Source: Candidatus Nitrosopumilus sp. (GTDB taxonomy: Archaea > Thermoproteota > Nitrososphaeria > Nitrososphaerales > Nitrosopumilaceae). From it: a stretch of DNA of 5,322 bases. Below the pieces are notes generated by a model. The model made no database searches, was not told the origin of the DNA, and saw only the letters and a list, made by a program, of their open reading frames with translations. The DNA lies in contig JAOUNZ010000086.1 of NCBI GenBank assembly GCA_029880665.1, positions 1 through 5,322 on the forward strand, read 5' to 3'. Below, piece by piece: positions 1 to 5,322 of the stretch; position 1 is the first letter of the stretch; every line of letters begins with the position of its first letter. Both the position numbers and the translations under genes were made by a program.

Positions 1-1733
1 TCAATATCAATTATTGTTTTAGTATCTTTTAGTAACGAACTAACATACTCTGCTGGAAAAGGATGTATTAGTTTTAATTGAATATATCCAATTGAGACTC
101 CTTCTTTTTTAAGCATGTCAATTGCATCCAAAATAGGACCCTTTGCAGAACCCCATGAAATGATAGTATAATCTTCAACACCAAACGATATTGCTTGCTC
201 TGATTGCGGAATTTCTTTTAAGATCAAATCCAATCTAGACATCCTTTTGTCCATCATTTTCACACGTAAAACGGGGTCCTCTGTGATATGACCATATTCA
301 TCAGACTCATCACCAGTATTCCAAAATATCCCATTGTCTATTCCCAGCCTAGAACGAGGGGACACTCCATCATCAGTAATCTCAAATCGCCTATAGCCAT
401 TATCGACTTTTTCTAAGAGCTTACCACGGTTAATTGAAATTTTTTGAGGATCAAATCTTTTACATGTGATTACAGAACTTGCATGAAATTTATCCATCAT
501 GTGAATTACAGGAACTTGGAAAATATCTGCATAGTTAAAGCAGTTTCCAGTATCATAAAAGCTCTCCTCAACATCTCCTGAAGCATAGACAATTTTTGGA
601 AAATCACCATGTCCTGCAAATACCGCAAAAAGCAAATCATCCTGACCATGTCTAGTTGGAAGTCCAGTTGAAGGCCCACTTCTTTGATAATTTGTTATAA
701 CAACCGGAACCTCATTCATCCCAGCCCATCCTAGCATCTCAGTCATCAGTGCAAATCCAGGACCTGAAGTACATGTTGCAGAACGTGTTCCAGTTAATGC
801 GCCACCTATAGTCATCCCCATTGCACAAATTTCATCCTCCGTTTGAACAACAACAGTAGAACCAGGCCTATCATCGACGATTTCCAAAATTTCATTTGAT
901 TCAAGATAAACAGACTCATCTGAAGCCGGAGTAATTGGATAGTAAGGCTGCATCCTGCAACCACACGCCATTTTTCCTAAAGCAGTTCCTTGAAATCCTT
1001 GGACCAGGATAGTTCCAGGTTCTTTTTGGGTTCCAGTTAACACATGGTTAAAATTTTGAAAATTATTTGTTGCATAGGTGTAGGAATAATTTGCAGCCTG
1101 TTTATTTATTTCAGCAATTTGAGGTTTTTTTGAAAATATATTGTCGAGTGAATTAAGTAACGAATCAACAGGCATTTTGATTAATCCCAAAGACAAAGAG
1201 ACTCCAAGTACATTATACATTCTGATCAGACCTCGCAATTTTGGATTGCCTACTTCTGCAGATAGTTTTTCAAGAATATTCTTAAAAGATACTGGATAAA
1301 GTGCAACACCTTTTTCTTGAGCAAGTTCAAGTACTCCTGATATGGTAAATGGTTTATTTTTTGATTCAAGGTATTGGTGAAGTCTATCTTTGAACGGAGT
1401 ATCAAGAGTGTGAACTTTCCCAGTATCAATACCCTCCAACTCGGAATCATAAATAATCCCGCCATTAGATACAACTTCATCAAAGTGACGAAAGATAGTT
1501 TCAGCATCAAAAGACACCATTAGAGTGACGTCATTGATGTTTGAATGAATTTTTTTATCAGCTATCCGAACTGTAAAATAGCTATGCTCTCCTTTGATGT
1601 TTGAATAAAATTCTCTTTTACCGAATACCTGATAACCCATCTCTGCACAAACTTTTGAGAATACATTTGCTCCAGATTCAACACCGCTTCCCTGTGGACC
1701 TCCAATTAACCAAGTAAAATCAACAGAACTCAT
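1..1733 (-). CDS. 2-oxoacid:ferredoxin oxidoreductase, fused gamma-alpha subunit (3' end outside window)
   Basis: This subunit takes part in the reversible, CoA-dependent oxidative decarboxylation of a 2-oxoacid (2-oxoglutarate or pyruvate) with ferredoxin as electron carrier, in the cytoplasm. The reading frame is open over 577 codons and runs off the left edge. Residues about 8-195 form the gamma domain, opening with GGPQGSGVESGA (11-22). Residues about 240-450 form the alpha, pyrimidine-binding domain with the diagnostic YPITP motif (265-269), TSGPG (322-326) and the GPSTGLPTR loop (353-361). Residues about 520-577 begin domain II, with LIHPFP (555-560). Family members are about 580-630 residues, so little is missing. 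ATG 1733 is the only usable start, since an in-frame TAA lies about ten codons upstream. AGGAGAT lies 12 bases before it, and a weak TATA-like stretch lies at about 1754-1763. The TPP-binding beta subunit usually follows and would lie left of the window. The substrate cannot be told from this subunit alone. Confidence 0.95.
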   Translation of the reverse strand, partial: MSSVDFTWLIGGPQGSGVESGANVFSKVCAEMGYQVFGKREFYSNIKGEHSYFTVRIADKKIHSNINDVTLMVSFDAETIFRHFDEVVSNGGIIYDSELEGIDTGKVHTLDTPFKDRLHQYLESKNKPFTISGVLELAQEKGVALYPVSFKNILEKLSAEVGNPKLRGLIRMYNVLGVSLSLGLIKMPVDSLLNSLDNIFSKKPQIAEINKQAANYSYTYATNNFQNFNHVLTGTQKEPGTILVQGFQGTALGKMACGCRMQPYYPITPASDESVYLESNEILEIVDDRPGSTVVVQTEDEICAMGMTIGGALTGTRSATCTSGPGFALMTEMLGWAGMNEVPVVITNYQRSGPSTGLPTRHGQDDLLFAVFAGHGDFPKIVYASGDVEESFYDTGNCFNYADIFQVPVIHMMDKFHASSVITCKRFDPQKISINRGKLLEKVDNGYRRFEITDDGVSPRSRLGIDNGIFWNTGDESDEYGHITEDPVLRVKMMDKRMSRLDLILKEIPQSEQAISFGVEDYTIISWGSAKGPILDAIDMLKKEGVSIGYIQLKLIHPFPAEYVSSLLKDTKTIIDI

Positions 1734-1745
1734 GGAAATTATGCC

Positions 1746-1752
1746 ATCTCCT
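1746..1752 (-). promoter_or_regulatory. Shine-Dalgarno-like site of the oxidoreductase alpha gene
   Basis: Read on the minus strand this is AGGAGAT, 12 bases before ATG 1733. The spacing is longer than usual, but it is the only such motif near this start. It lies in the 44-base gap after the Cys-rich gene, as expected for the second gene of an operon translated from a leadered message. Confidence 0.5.
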
Positions 1753-1777
1753 GAAAATTAATAGTATCCGGTTAACT

Positions 1778-1924
1778 CTAACCACCAGTAGCAGCATCAA
1801 ATAACGCGCATTCACATTTATCACGTTCACCACAATAAGGACACACACATACACATTTTTCAATAGAATTTCCACATTCAACACAAATAGCAAATTCCTC
1901 TTCTTCTTCGATTTTAGAAGACAT
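1778..1924 (-). CDS. Small Cys-rich zinc-ribbon-like protein, 48 aa
   Basis: I do not recognise a named family. The 48-residue product has an acidic start (five Glu at 6-10) and eight cysteines, at 14, 17, 24, 26, 28, 31, 37 and 39. The pattern is CxxC, then CxCxCPYC, then CxC. CPYCG resembles a zinc-ribbon knuckle, so binding of one or two zinc ions is the likeliest reading; an iron-sulfur site is possible, but the spacing is not that of a classical ferredoxin. The chain ends in Gly-Gly. It has no signal peptide or membrane segment. It lies 44 bases upstream of the oxidoreductase alpha gene on the same strand, so the two are probably co-transcribed and it may be an accessory or assembly partner (inference). 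ATG 1924 lies about 25 bases after the centre of a TATA element, with no Shine-Dalgarno sequence, fitting a leaderless message. Confidence 0.85.
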   Translation of the reverse strand: MSSKIEEEEEFAICVECGNSIEKCVCVCPYCGERDKCECALFDAATGG

Positions 1925-1945
1925 GAATGATTTACAAAGAAATCG

Positions 1946-1952
1946 TATAAAT
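1946..1952. promoter_or_regulatory. Shared TATA element of the divergent promoters
   Basis: The sequence reads TATAAAT on the plus strand and ATTTATA on the minus strand. Its centre is about 28 bases before GTG 1977 (plus) and about 25 bases before ATG 1924 (minus), the expected TATA-to-start distance when transcription begins at the start codon. Neither gene has a Shine-Dalgarno sequence, and the whole intergenic space is 52 bases. The minus-strand reading (TTTATA) is nearer the archaeal consensus. Confidence 0.6.
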
Positions 1953-1976
1953 GGTTTGAGTTAAATCTCAAGATTA

Positions 1977-2945
1977 GTGAAAAAAAGAGTATTTCTCACA
2001 AGAACTTTGCATGATTTTGCATTAAGCGAACTGAAAAAAAGATATAAAATAGAAATCTATTCTGGAAAAATTCCTATTCCTCAATCAAAATTGCGATCAA
2101 AGATTAAAGATGTTGAGGGATTGATTTGTTTCCCATATGATAAAATTGATAAAAATACAATAGAGTCAGCAAAAAATCTTAAAGTTATCAGCACATACAG
2201 CGTAGGTTTTGATCACATAGATGTTGAATGCGCAAAGGAGAGAAAAATTCGTGTAGGGTACACTCCGGAGGTACTCACTGACGCAACAGCTGATTTAGCA
2301 TTCTCATTATTGCTTGATCTTTTTAGAAGAGTTTCAGAAGGAGATAGAATAATTCGAAAAGGAGGGTGGAATATAATTTATGGAGCGTATGATTATGTTG
2401 GTATCGATCTTCAAGGAAAAACACTCGGAATTTTAGGCCTTGGTAGAATTGGCAAAGTACTTGCAAAAAGAGCAAAAGCGTTTGATATGAAGATAATTTA
2501 TCACAACAGAAAACAGGTTTCAGAAAGCAAGGAGAAATCACTGAATGTAAAATATGTTTCATTTGAAAAGTTGATAACTCAAAGTGATGTTATTTCAATT
2601 CATGTGCCACATACAAAAGAAACAGATCATCTCTTAGACATGAAGATTTTTAGAAGAATGAAGAATACATCATTTGTGATCAATACATCAAGGGGCAAAA
2701 TAATCAACGAAGAAGATCTTGTCACAGCCATAAAGAAAAAAATCATAGCAGGTGCAGGATTGGACGTTTATGAAGAAGAACCAATCAGGGGAAATCACCC
2801 ATTAGTAAAATTACAAAATGTTGTTCTTGCACCACATATAGGTAGCTCAACAAAAGAAACTAGATCCAAAATGGCAGAAATCACGATAAAAAATCTGAAT
2901 CTTGGAATAGAGGGTAGAAAACCAATGTATTCTATCGGATATTGA
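1977..2945 (+). CDS. D-2-hydroxyacid dehydrogenase, glyoxylate/hydroxypyruvate reductase type
   Basis: This is a cytoplasmic NAD(P)-dependent enzyme that interconverts 2-oxoacids and D-2-hydroxyacids; by overall similarity it resembles archaeal glyoxylate/hydroxypyruvate reductases. The 322 residues are the normal length. The substrate-binding domain (about 1-100 and 290-322) carries SVGFDHID (75-82). The Rossmann domain has GLGRIG (154-159). The catalytic triad is visible as Arg239 (NTSRG), Glu268 (DVYEEEP) and His287 (APHIGS). The end of the second Rossmann strand reads YHNRK (175-179) with no acidic residue, which suggests NADP(H) rather than NAD(H). GTG 1977 is the first possible start after an in-frame TAA at 1962-1964. 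It has no Shine-Dalgarno sequence and sits about 28 bases after a TATA box, so it is probably leaderless. A 3-phosphoglycerate dehydrogenase is less likely because there is no C-terminal ACT domain. The exact substrate is not shown by the sequence. Confidence 0.93.
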   Translation: MKKRVFLTRTLHDFALSELKKRYKIEIYSGKIPIPQSKLRSKIKDVEGLICFPYDKIDKNTIESAKNLKVISTYSVGFDHIDVECAKERKIRVGYTPEVLTDATADLAFSLLLDLFRRVSEGDRIIRKGGWNIIYGAYDYVGIDLQGKTLGILGLGRIGKVLAKRAKAFDMKIIYHNRKQVSESKEKSLNVKYVSFEKLITQSDVISIHVPHTKETDHLLDMKIFRRMKNTSFVINTSRGKIINEEDLVTAIKKKIIAGAGLDVYEEEPIRGNHPLVKLQNVVLAPHIGSSTKETRSKMAEITIKNLNLGIEGRKPMYSIGY

Positions 2946-2954
2946 CTTTCACGC

Positions 2955-3101
2955 ATGGGTTTGGGATCTGCAATATGTGCAGTTTTTATATCTAAATTGC
3001 CAAGTATAGTTGTAATGAAGAAATTCAAACATACTAATGAAGAATTAGAATTAGCTAGATTACAGACTGAGAAGGAAAAAAAGAGAAAAGAATCAGAATA
3101 A
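2955..3101 (+). CDS. Small hypothetical protein, 48 aa (or 28 aa from 3015)
   Basis: I do not recognise a family. From ATG 2955 the product would have a hydrophobic first half (residues 2-20, with one Lys) and a highly charged Lys/Glu-rich tail (21-48, helix-like). This could be a tiny membrane-anchored protein. There is an internal ATG at 3015. A good TATA box (TTTATATC, 2985-2992) lies about 27 bases before that ATG and far too late to serve ATG 2955. I therefore think the 28-residue form, beginning MKKFKHTNEE, is the more likely translated product, made from a leaderless message. The longer form is in the same frame as the upstream dehydrogenase, nine bases after its TGA, and has no Shine-Dalgarno sequence. 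A terminator-like hairpin follows 11 bases after the stop. No function can be assigned. Confidence 0.45.
   Translation: MGLGSAICAVFISKLPSIVVMKKFKHTNEELELARLQTEKEKKRKESE
2985..2992 (+). promoter_or_regulatory. TATA box for the small ORF start at 3015
   Basis: TTTATATC matches the archaeal TATA consensus well. Its centre is about 27 bases upstream of ATG 3015, which would give a leaderless transcript. It lies inside the longer reading frame that begins at 2955. Confidence 0.5.
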
Positions 3102-3112
3102 CAGAATTTTCT

Positions 3113-3140
3113 CCTTGTCTTTTTCAGGCAAGGTTTTTTT
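3113..3140 (+). terminator. Hairpin followed by T7 tract
   Basis: CCTTGTC (3113-3119) pairs with GGCAAGG (3127-3133) over seven positions with one G-U wobble. The loop is seven bases, and seven T follow directly (3134-3140). It lies just after the small ORF and would end plus-strand transcription from the dehydrogenase and the small gene. Archaeal termination needs mainly the T-tract, so the hairpin may help, act in RNA stability, or be incidental. Confidence 0.65.
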
Positions 3141-3437
3141 AAAATCTAATTTAACCACATTTTTGGTTTAACTTACCATAAACTTTTTGTCTTTTAAAAA
3201 GGGGGTTTTAAACTAACTTTCATTTTGTAAATCTTTTCCTTGTTCAGAGTAACATTCACATGATGAATACAAAAACAAATAGAAGAAATTTGTATTATTC
3301 TAAAAGATACAATATGATAAAAACAAATTACATGTGGTTATAAATTATTTATTTTTAAGGGGCATAAGTGGAATTTCACAGATTGTATCTACTAAGAATG
3401 CTCATTTTTAGGCAATAAATTTTTGTAAAACACAAGA
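3141..3437. other. AT-rich convergent intergenic region, no convincing gene
   Basis: This space lies between the 3' ends of a plus-strand and a minus-strand gene. It contains a weak hairpin (3150-3157 with 3164-3171, one mismatch), the element TTTTAAA twice around a G5 run (3192-3212), and a perfect 9-base inverted repeat (3305-3313 with 3382-3390). It also contains TATA-like sequences near 3338-3347 that read on both strands. Reading frames are very short and of biased composition. I see no tRNA-like fold and no C/D-box pair. I found no clear terminator for the minus-strand alcohol dehydrogenase here. A small non-coding RNA is possible but not shown. Confidence 0.5.
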
Positions 3438-4490
3438 CTATGGATTAATTACAGCACGTCCAATTATTTTTCGTGCCTTAAGATCCTCCAATGCATTATT
3501 AGCCTCATCAAGAGCATACCTTTTTGAAATTACAGGATTTATGATTCCTTTTCTTGCAAGATCAAGTAATTCTACCATATCATGATAATTTCCAGTGTAT
3601 GCACCTTGAATCATGATAGATTTTAGTGGAATGGTCACAAGAGACAATTCAATTGAGCCGCCAAACAAACCAACAAGAATCAGGTTACCTCGCTTTCTGA
3701 GGACTGCAAAGTCAAGTTTTGCAGTTGGTGGTGCATTTACAAAATCAACAACGCTGTCTGCACCTTTATTATTACATATAGACAGAATTTTTTTAGCGGT
3801 CTCAGGATCTTTAGAGTTAACTGTAAAATCAGCTCCCATTTCTTTGGCTGTCTCTAATTTCTGATCATCTAAATCAACACAAATAATTTTGGCTTTTGTT
3901 ATAGCCTTGGCAATTTGTATGCCCATTAACCCCAACCCACCGGCGCCAACAATTACAAGAAACTCTGGGGAATTTTGATTGGATTTTTTAATTGCAGTAT
4001 ATGCAGTAAGCCCAGAACATGCAAGTGAAGTTGCAGCATCAGGGTTAACGCCATCAAGTTTTGCCAAATATTTAAAATTGGGAATTAGAGCATAATCGGA
4101 ATATCCGCCGTCTTGAAAGACTCCCAAAGATTTAGGCGTATCACATAGGTTTTCATTTTCTACTTTACATGCAGGACATTCTCCGCAGCCAACCCAAGGA
4201 AATACCAAAACTTCATCTCCTTTTGAAATTCCAGTAACGTCATTACCAAAATCTTCAACAACACCTACAATCTCATGCCCTGGGGTTACAGGGTATTTCA
4301 CACCCCTGTCAGTCACTTTCATAAATTGCCCATCACCAAGATCATAACCGCCTTCCCAAAGATGTAAGTCACTATGACAAACCCCCACAGATTTTACTTT
4401 GACTAAAACCTGATTACCCCGAGGTGTTGGAGTCTCAATTGAAGATATCGCAAGAGGCTGATTTGGGCCTGTAATCCTAGCAGACTTCAT
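3438..4490 (-). CDS. Zinc-dependent alcohol dehydrogenase (Sulfolobus ADH-like)
   Basis: This medium-chain dehydrogenase oxidises alcohols or reduces aldehydes with a nicotinamide cofactor in the cytoplasm. Numbering from ATG 4490 (350 residues), the catalytic zinc ligands are Cys38 (GVCHSD), His72 (GHE) and Cys158. The structural zinc is held by Cys102, Cys105, Cys108 and Cys116 (CGECPAC, then C). The Rossmann motif is GAGGLG (182-187), with an acid at the end of the second strand (VDLDD, Asp206), which points to NAD. Sequence order and length resemble the Sulfolobus tetrameric ADH. A longer frame starts at ATG 4505 and adds five residues. I prefer 4490 because a TATA box (4513-4518) is about 26 bases upstream, suited to a leaderless start, and because it puts the first Cys at 38 as in the Sulfolobus enzyme. 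It is divergent from scpA. The substrate is unknown; reduction of a semialdehyde in the autotrophic carbon cycle is one speculative role. Confidence 0.93.
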   Translation of the reverse strand: MKSARITGPNQPLAISSIETPTPRGNQVLVKVKSVGVCHSDLHLWEGGYDLGDGQFMKVTDRGVKYPVTPGHEIVGVVEDFGNDVTGISKGDEVLVFPWVGCGECPACKVENENLCDTPKSLGVFQDGGYSDYALIPNFKYLAKLDGVNPDAATSLACSGLTAYTAIKKSNQNSPEFLVIVGAGGLGLMGIQIAKAITKAKIICVDLDDQKLETAKEMGADFTVNSKDPETAKKILSICNNKGADSVVDFVNAPPTAKLDFAVLRKRGNLILVGLFGGSIELSLVTIPLKSIMIQGAYTGNYHDMVELLDLARKGIINPVISKRYALDEANNALEDLKARKIIGRAVINP

Positions 4491-4512
4491 AAAGTAATTT
4501 TTCATATTGACA

Positions 4513-4518
4513 ATATAA
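4513..4518 (-). promoter_or_regulatory. TATA box of the alcohol dehydrogenase
   Basis: Read on the minus strand this is TTATAT within TCTTATATTG. Its centre is about 26 bases before ATG 4490, right for a leaderless transcript, and only about 10 bases before ATG 4505, too close for a TATA box serving that start. Confidence 0.5.
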
Positions 4519-4551
4519 GAGTTGACTGGAAATAAGAAAAAAATAGAGCCC

Positions 4552-4560
4552 TTAGATATT
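4552..4560 (+). promoter_or_regulatory. Weak TATA-like element before scpA
   Basis: TTAGATATT is centred about 29 bases upstream of ATG 4585. It is a poor match to the archaeal consensus but in the right place for a leaderless or near-leaderless start. AAAGGA lies 8 bases before the ATG and could act as a weak Shine-Dalgarno sequence if transcription begins further upstream. Confidence 0.3.
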
Positions 4561-4584
4561 ATTGAATGTCAAAGGAATAGAAAT

Positions 4585-5262
4585 ATGAGTGAAGTACCAA
4601 ATCCTACCAGTATTTCTCAGGAACCAATAAACATTCTATTTAGTCCGTTATCTAATGCAAAAAAAGATGTTTGGGATATTGATCTAATCAAGATTTTGAA
4701 TTTATTGATGAAAATTCTTGAAAAAACGGATAGAAAAGATCTCAAAGTGGCAGGAATGGCAGCACTGTCATCATCCTTGATCTATAGGATGAAAGTTGAA
4801 AGTATTTTTGCATTACAAAAAGCAGCGATGGAAAGAAAGCCAGTGTATCAAAGAACAGATGTAGATATAGAACTAATAGACATTCCATACAGACACGAAT
4901 CAACATATCCAGTATCATTAGATGATTTGTTAGGATTACTTCAAAATCTTATTGGCACAATTGCAAATCCTCAATCAAGAAGGAATAAACGAATTGAGAT
5001 TGAGCCAATTGAAGCACCAGATTTTCAGGATTATTTCATATCGCTTGAAAGCATAATTGGAAGATATGAAGATTTGATAATGAAGAAAATATCATTAGTA
5101 GGATTTGGATTACTACAAGAAATAATTGCTGAATTAGATCAGGTAGATTCTATCAGATGTTTCTTTGCAGTATTATTTTTAGCAAGAGATCAAAAAGTGG
5201 ATTTGGAGCAAATTGATGATGACATCAGAATCATCATAGTAAAAGAAGAGTTAACAAACTGA
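4585..5262 (+). CDS. scpA: Segregation and condensation protein ScpA (kleisin)
   Basis: ScpA is the kleisin that bridges the two heads of the SMC dimer in the condensin-like complex that compacts and separates chromosomes. The product is 225 residues from ATG 4585. The N-terminal kleisin region shows WDIDLIKIL (30-38) and a helix with AALSSSLIYRMKVES (59-73), the SMC-neck-contacting part typical of archaeal ScpA. An acidic linker with Pro-rich stretches follows (about 95-150). The C-terminal winged helix (about 165-222) contains RCFFAVLFLARDQKV (191-205). The frame is open back to a TTG at 4522, which would add 21 residues of charged, non-conserved-looking sequence; I consider ATG 4585 more likely because the kleisin domain begins soon after it and a TATA-like element and a weak Shine-Dalgarno sequence precede it. 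The gene diverges from the alcohol dehydrogenase. An scpB or smc partner may lie to the right. Confidence 0.88.
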   Translation: MSEVPNPTSISQEPINILFSPLSNAKKDVWDIDLIKILNLLMKILEKTDRKDLKVAGMAALSSSLIYRMKVESIFALQKAAMERKPVYQRTDVDIELIDIPYRHESTYPVSLDDLLGLLQNLIGTIANPQSRRNKRIEIEPIEAPDFQDYFISLESIIGRYEDLIMKKISLVGFGLLQEIIAELDQVDSIRCFFAVLFLARDQKVDLEQIDDDIRIIIVKEELTN

Positions 5263-5299
5263 TCAAAAATGAAGGAATGATTTCTTTAACTAGAATTTA

Positions 5300-5305
5300 G
5301 AGGAG
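5300..5305 (+). promoter_or_regulatory. Shine-Dalgarno site of the gene at the right edge
   Basis: GAGGAG lies six bases before ATG 5312, good spacing for ribosome binding. Its position 38 bases after the scpA stop suggests the next gene is translated from the scpA transcript. It touches the alternative ATG 5306, which is therefore the less likely start. Confidence 0.55.
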
Positions 5306-5311
5306 ATGAAA

Positions 5312-5322
5312 ATGATTGGTAA
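5312..5322 (+). CDS. Start of an unidentified gene, cut by the right edge
   Basis: Only three full codons (Met-Ile-Gly) and part of a fourth are visible, so the product cannot be named. An in-frame ATG at 5306 is an alternative start. The strong Shine-Dalgarno sequence and the 49-base gap after scpA support a real gene in the same operon. ScpB would be a natural neighbour, but nothing in these bases shows it. Confidence 0.4.

Noticed and set aside
1250..1510. 86-codon minus-strand frame inside the oxidoreductase gene
   Set aside because: It is in another frame of the same strand. The frame encoding the oxidoreductase shows family motifs on both sides and is continuous, so this is a shadow.
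1534..1607. Direct repeat TTGATGTTTGAAT, two copies about 60 bases apart inside the oxidoreductase gene
   Set aside because: Both copies encode Ser-Asn-Ile in the same protein frame and are explained by coding sequence; no further copies were seen.
1720..1971. 83-codon minus-strand frame spanning the Cys-rich gene and its promoter
   Set aside because: It overlaps the Cys-rich frame and the alpha start in a different register, starts upstream of the TATA element and shows no domain.
3260..3266. ATGATGA resembling a C box of a C/D guide RNA
   Set aside because: No CTGA D box is found at suitable distance downstream, so a C/D RNA is not supported.
3260..3343. 27-codon plus-strand frame beginning ATGATG in the intergenic region
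   Set aside because: Composition is dominated by Asn, Lys, Tyr and Arg, as expected for translated AT-rich noncoding DNA. It has no Shine-Dalgarno sequence and no well-placed TATA box.
3382..3409. Nine-codon minus-strand frame after the alcohol dehydrogenase stop
   Set aside because: Too short to support as a gene and has no ribosome binding site or placed promoter.
1..5322. Mobile element, CRISPR, defence island or RNA gene
   Set aside because: I saw no transposase or integrase motifs, no regularly spaced repeats, no tRNA or rRNA-like sequence, and the recognisable genes are housekeeping functions.

Overview
The window is AT-rich (roughly one third G+C by eye), densely packed and clearly archaeal. 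The evidence is archaeal-type TATA boxes set about 25-30 bases before start codons with no ribosome binding site (leaderless genes), a fused gamma-alpha 2-oxoacid:ferredoxin oxidoreductase subunit, a zinc alcohol dehydrogenase of the Sulfolobus type, and an archaeal ScpA kleisin. The overall look fits a marine ammonia-oxidising thaumarchaeon (Nitrosopumilus-like). That placement is inference from gene style and composition, not from a marker gene.

Layout. Positions 1-1733 (minus) hold most of a 2-oxoacid:ferredoxin oxidoreductase alpha subunit, cut by the left window edge. Just upstream on the same strand (1778-1924) is a 48-residue protein with eight cysteines, probably co-transcribed with it. 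A 52-base gap holds one TATA-like element that is well placed for both this operon and the divergent D-2-hydroxyacid dehydrogenase (glyoxylate/hydroxypyruvate reductase type, 1977-2945, plus). A small lysine/glutamate-rich ORF follows (2955-3101, possibly starting at 3015), then a hairpin plus T-tract that looks like a terminator. About 300 bases of very AT-rich DNA without a convincing gene separate it from the convergent zinc alcohol dehydrogenase (3438-4490, minus). Divergent from that gene is scpA (4585-5262, plus), and the first codons of a further gene with a good Shine-Dalgarno sequence lie at the right edge.

How they fit together. The left part is central carbon and redox metabolism: ferredoxin-linked 2-oxoacid conversion, an NAD(P)H-linked 2-oxoacid/2-hydroxyacid reductase, and an NAD-linked alcohol/aldehyde dehydrogenase. 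The right part is chromosome organisation (SMC-ScpA complex). These are housekeeping genes. I see no mobile element, CRISPR array, RNA gene or defence system. The points most worth checking are the tiny Cys-rich protein, the shared bidirectional TATA element, the start-site corrections and the small ORF whose frame runs through a good TATA box.
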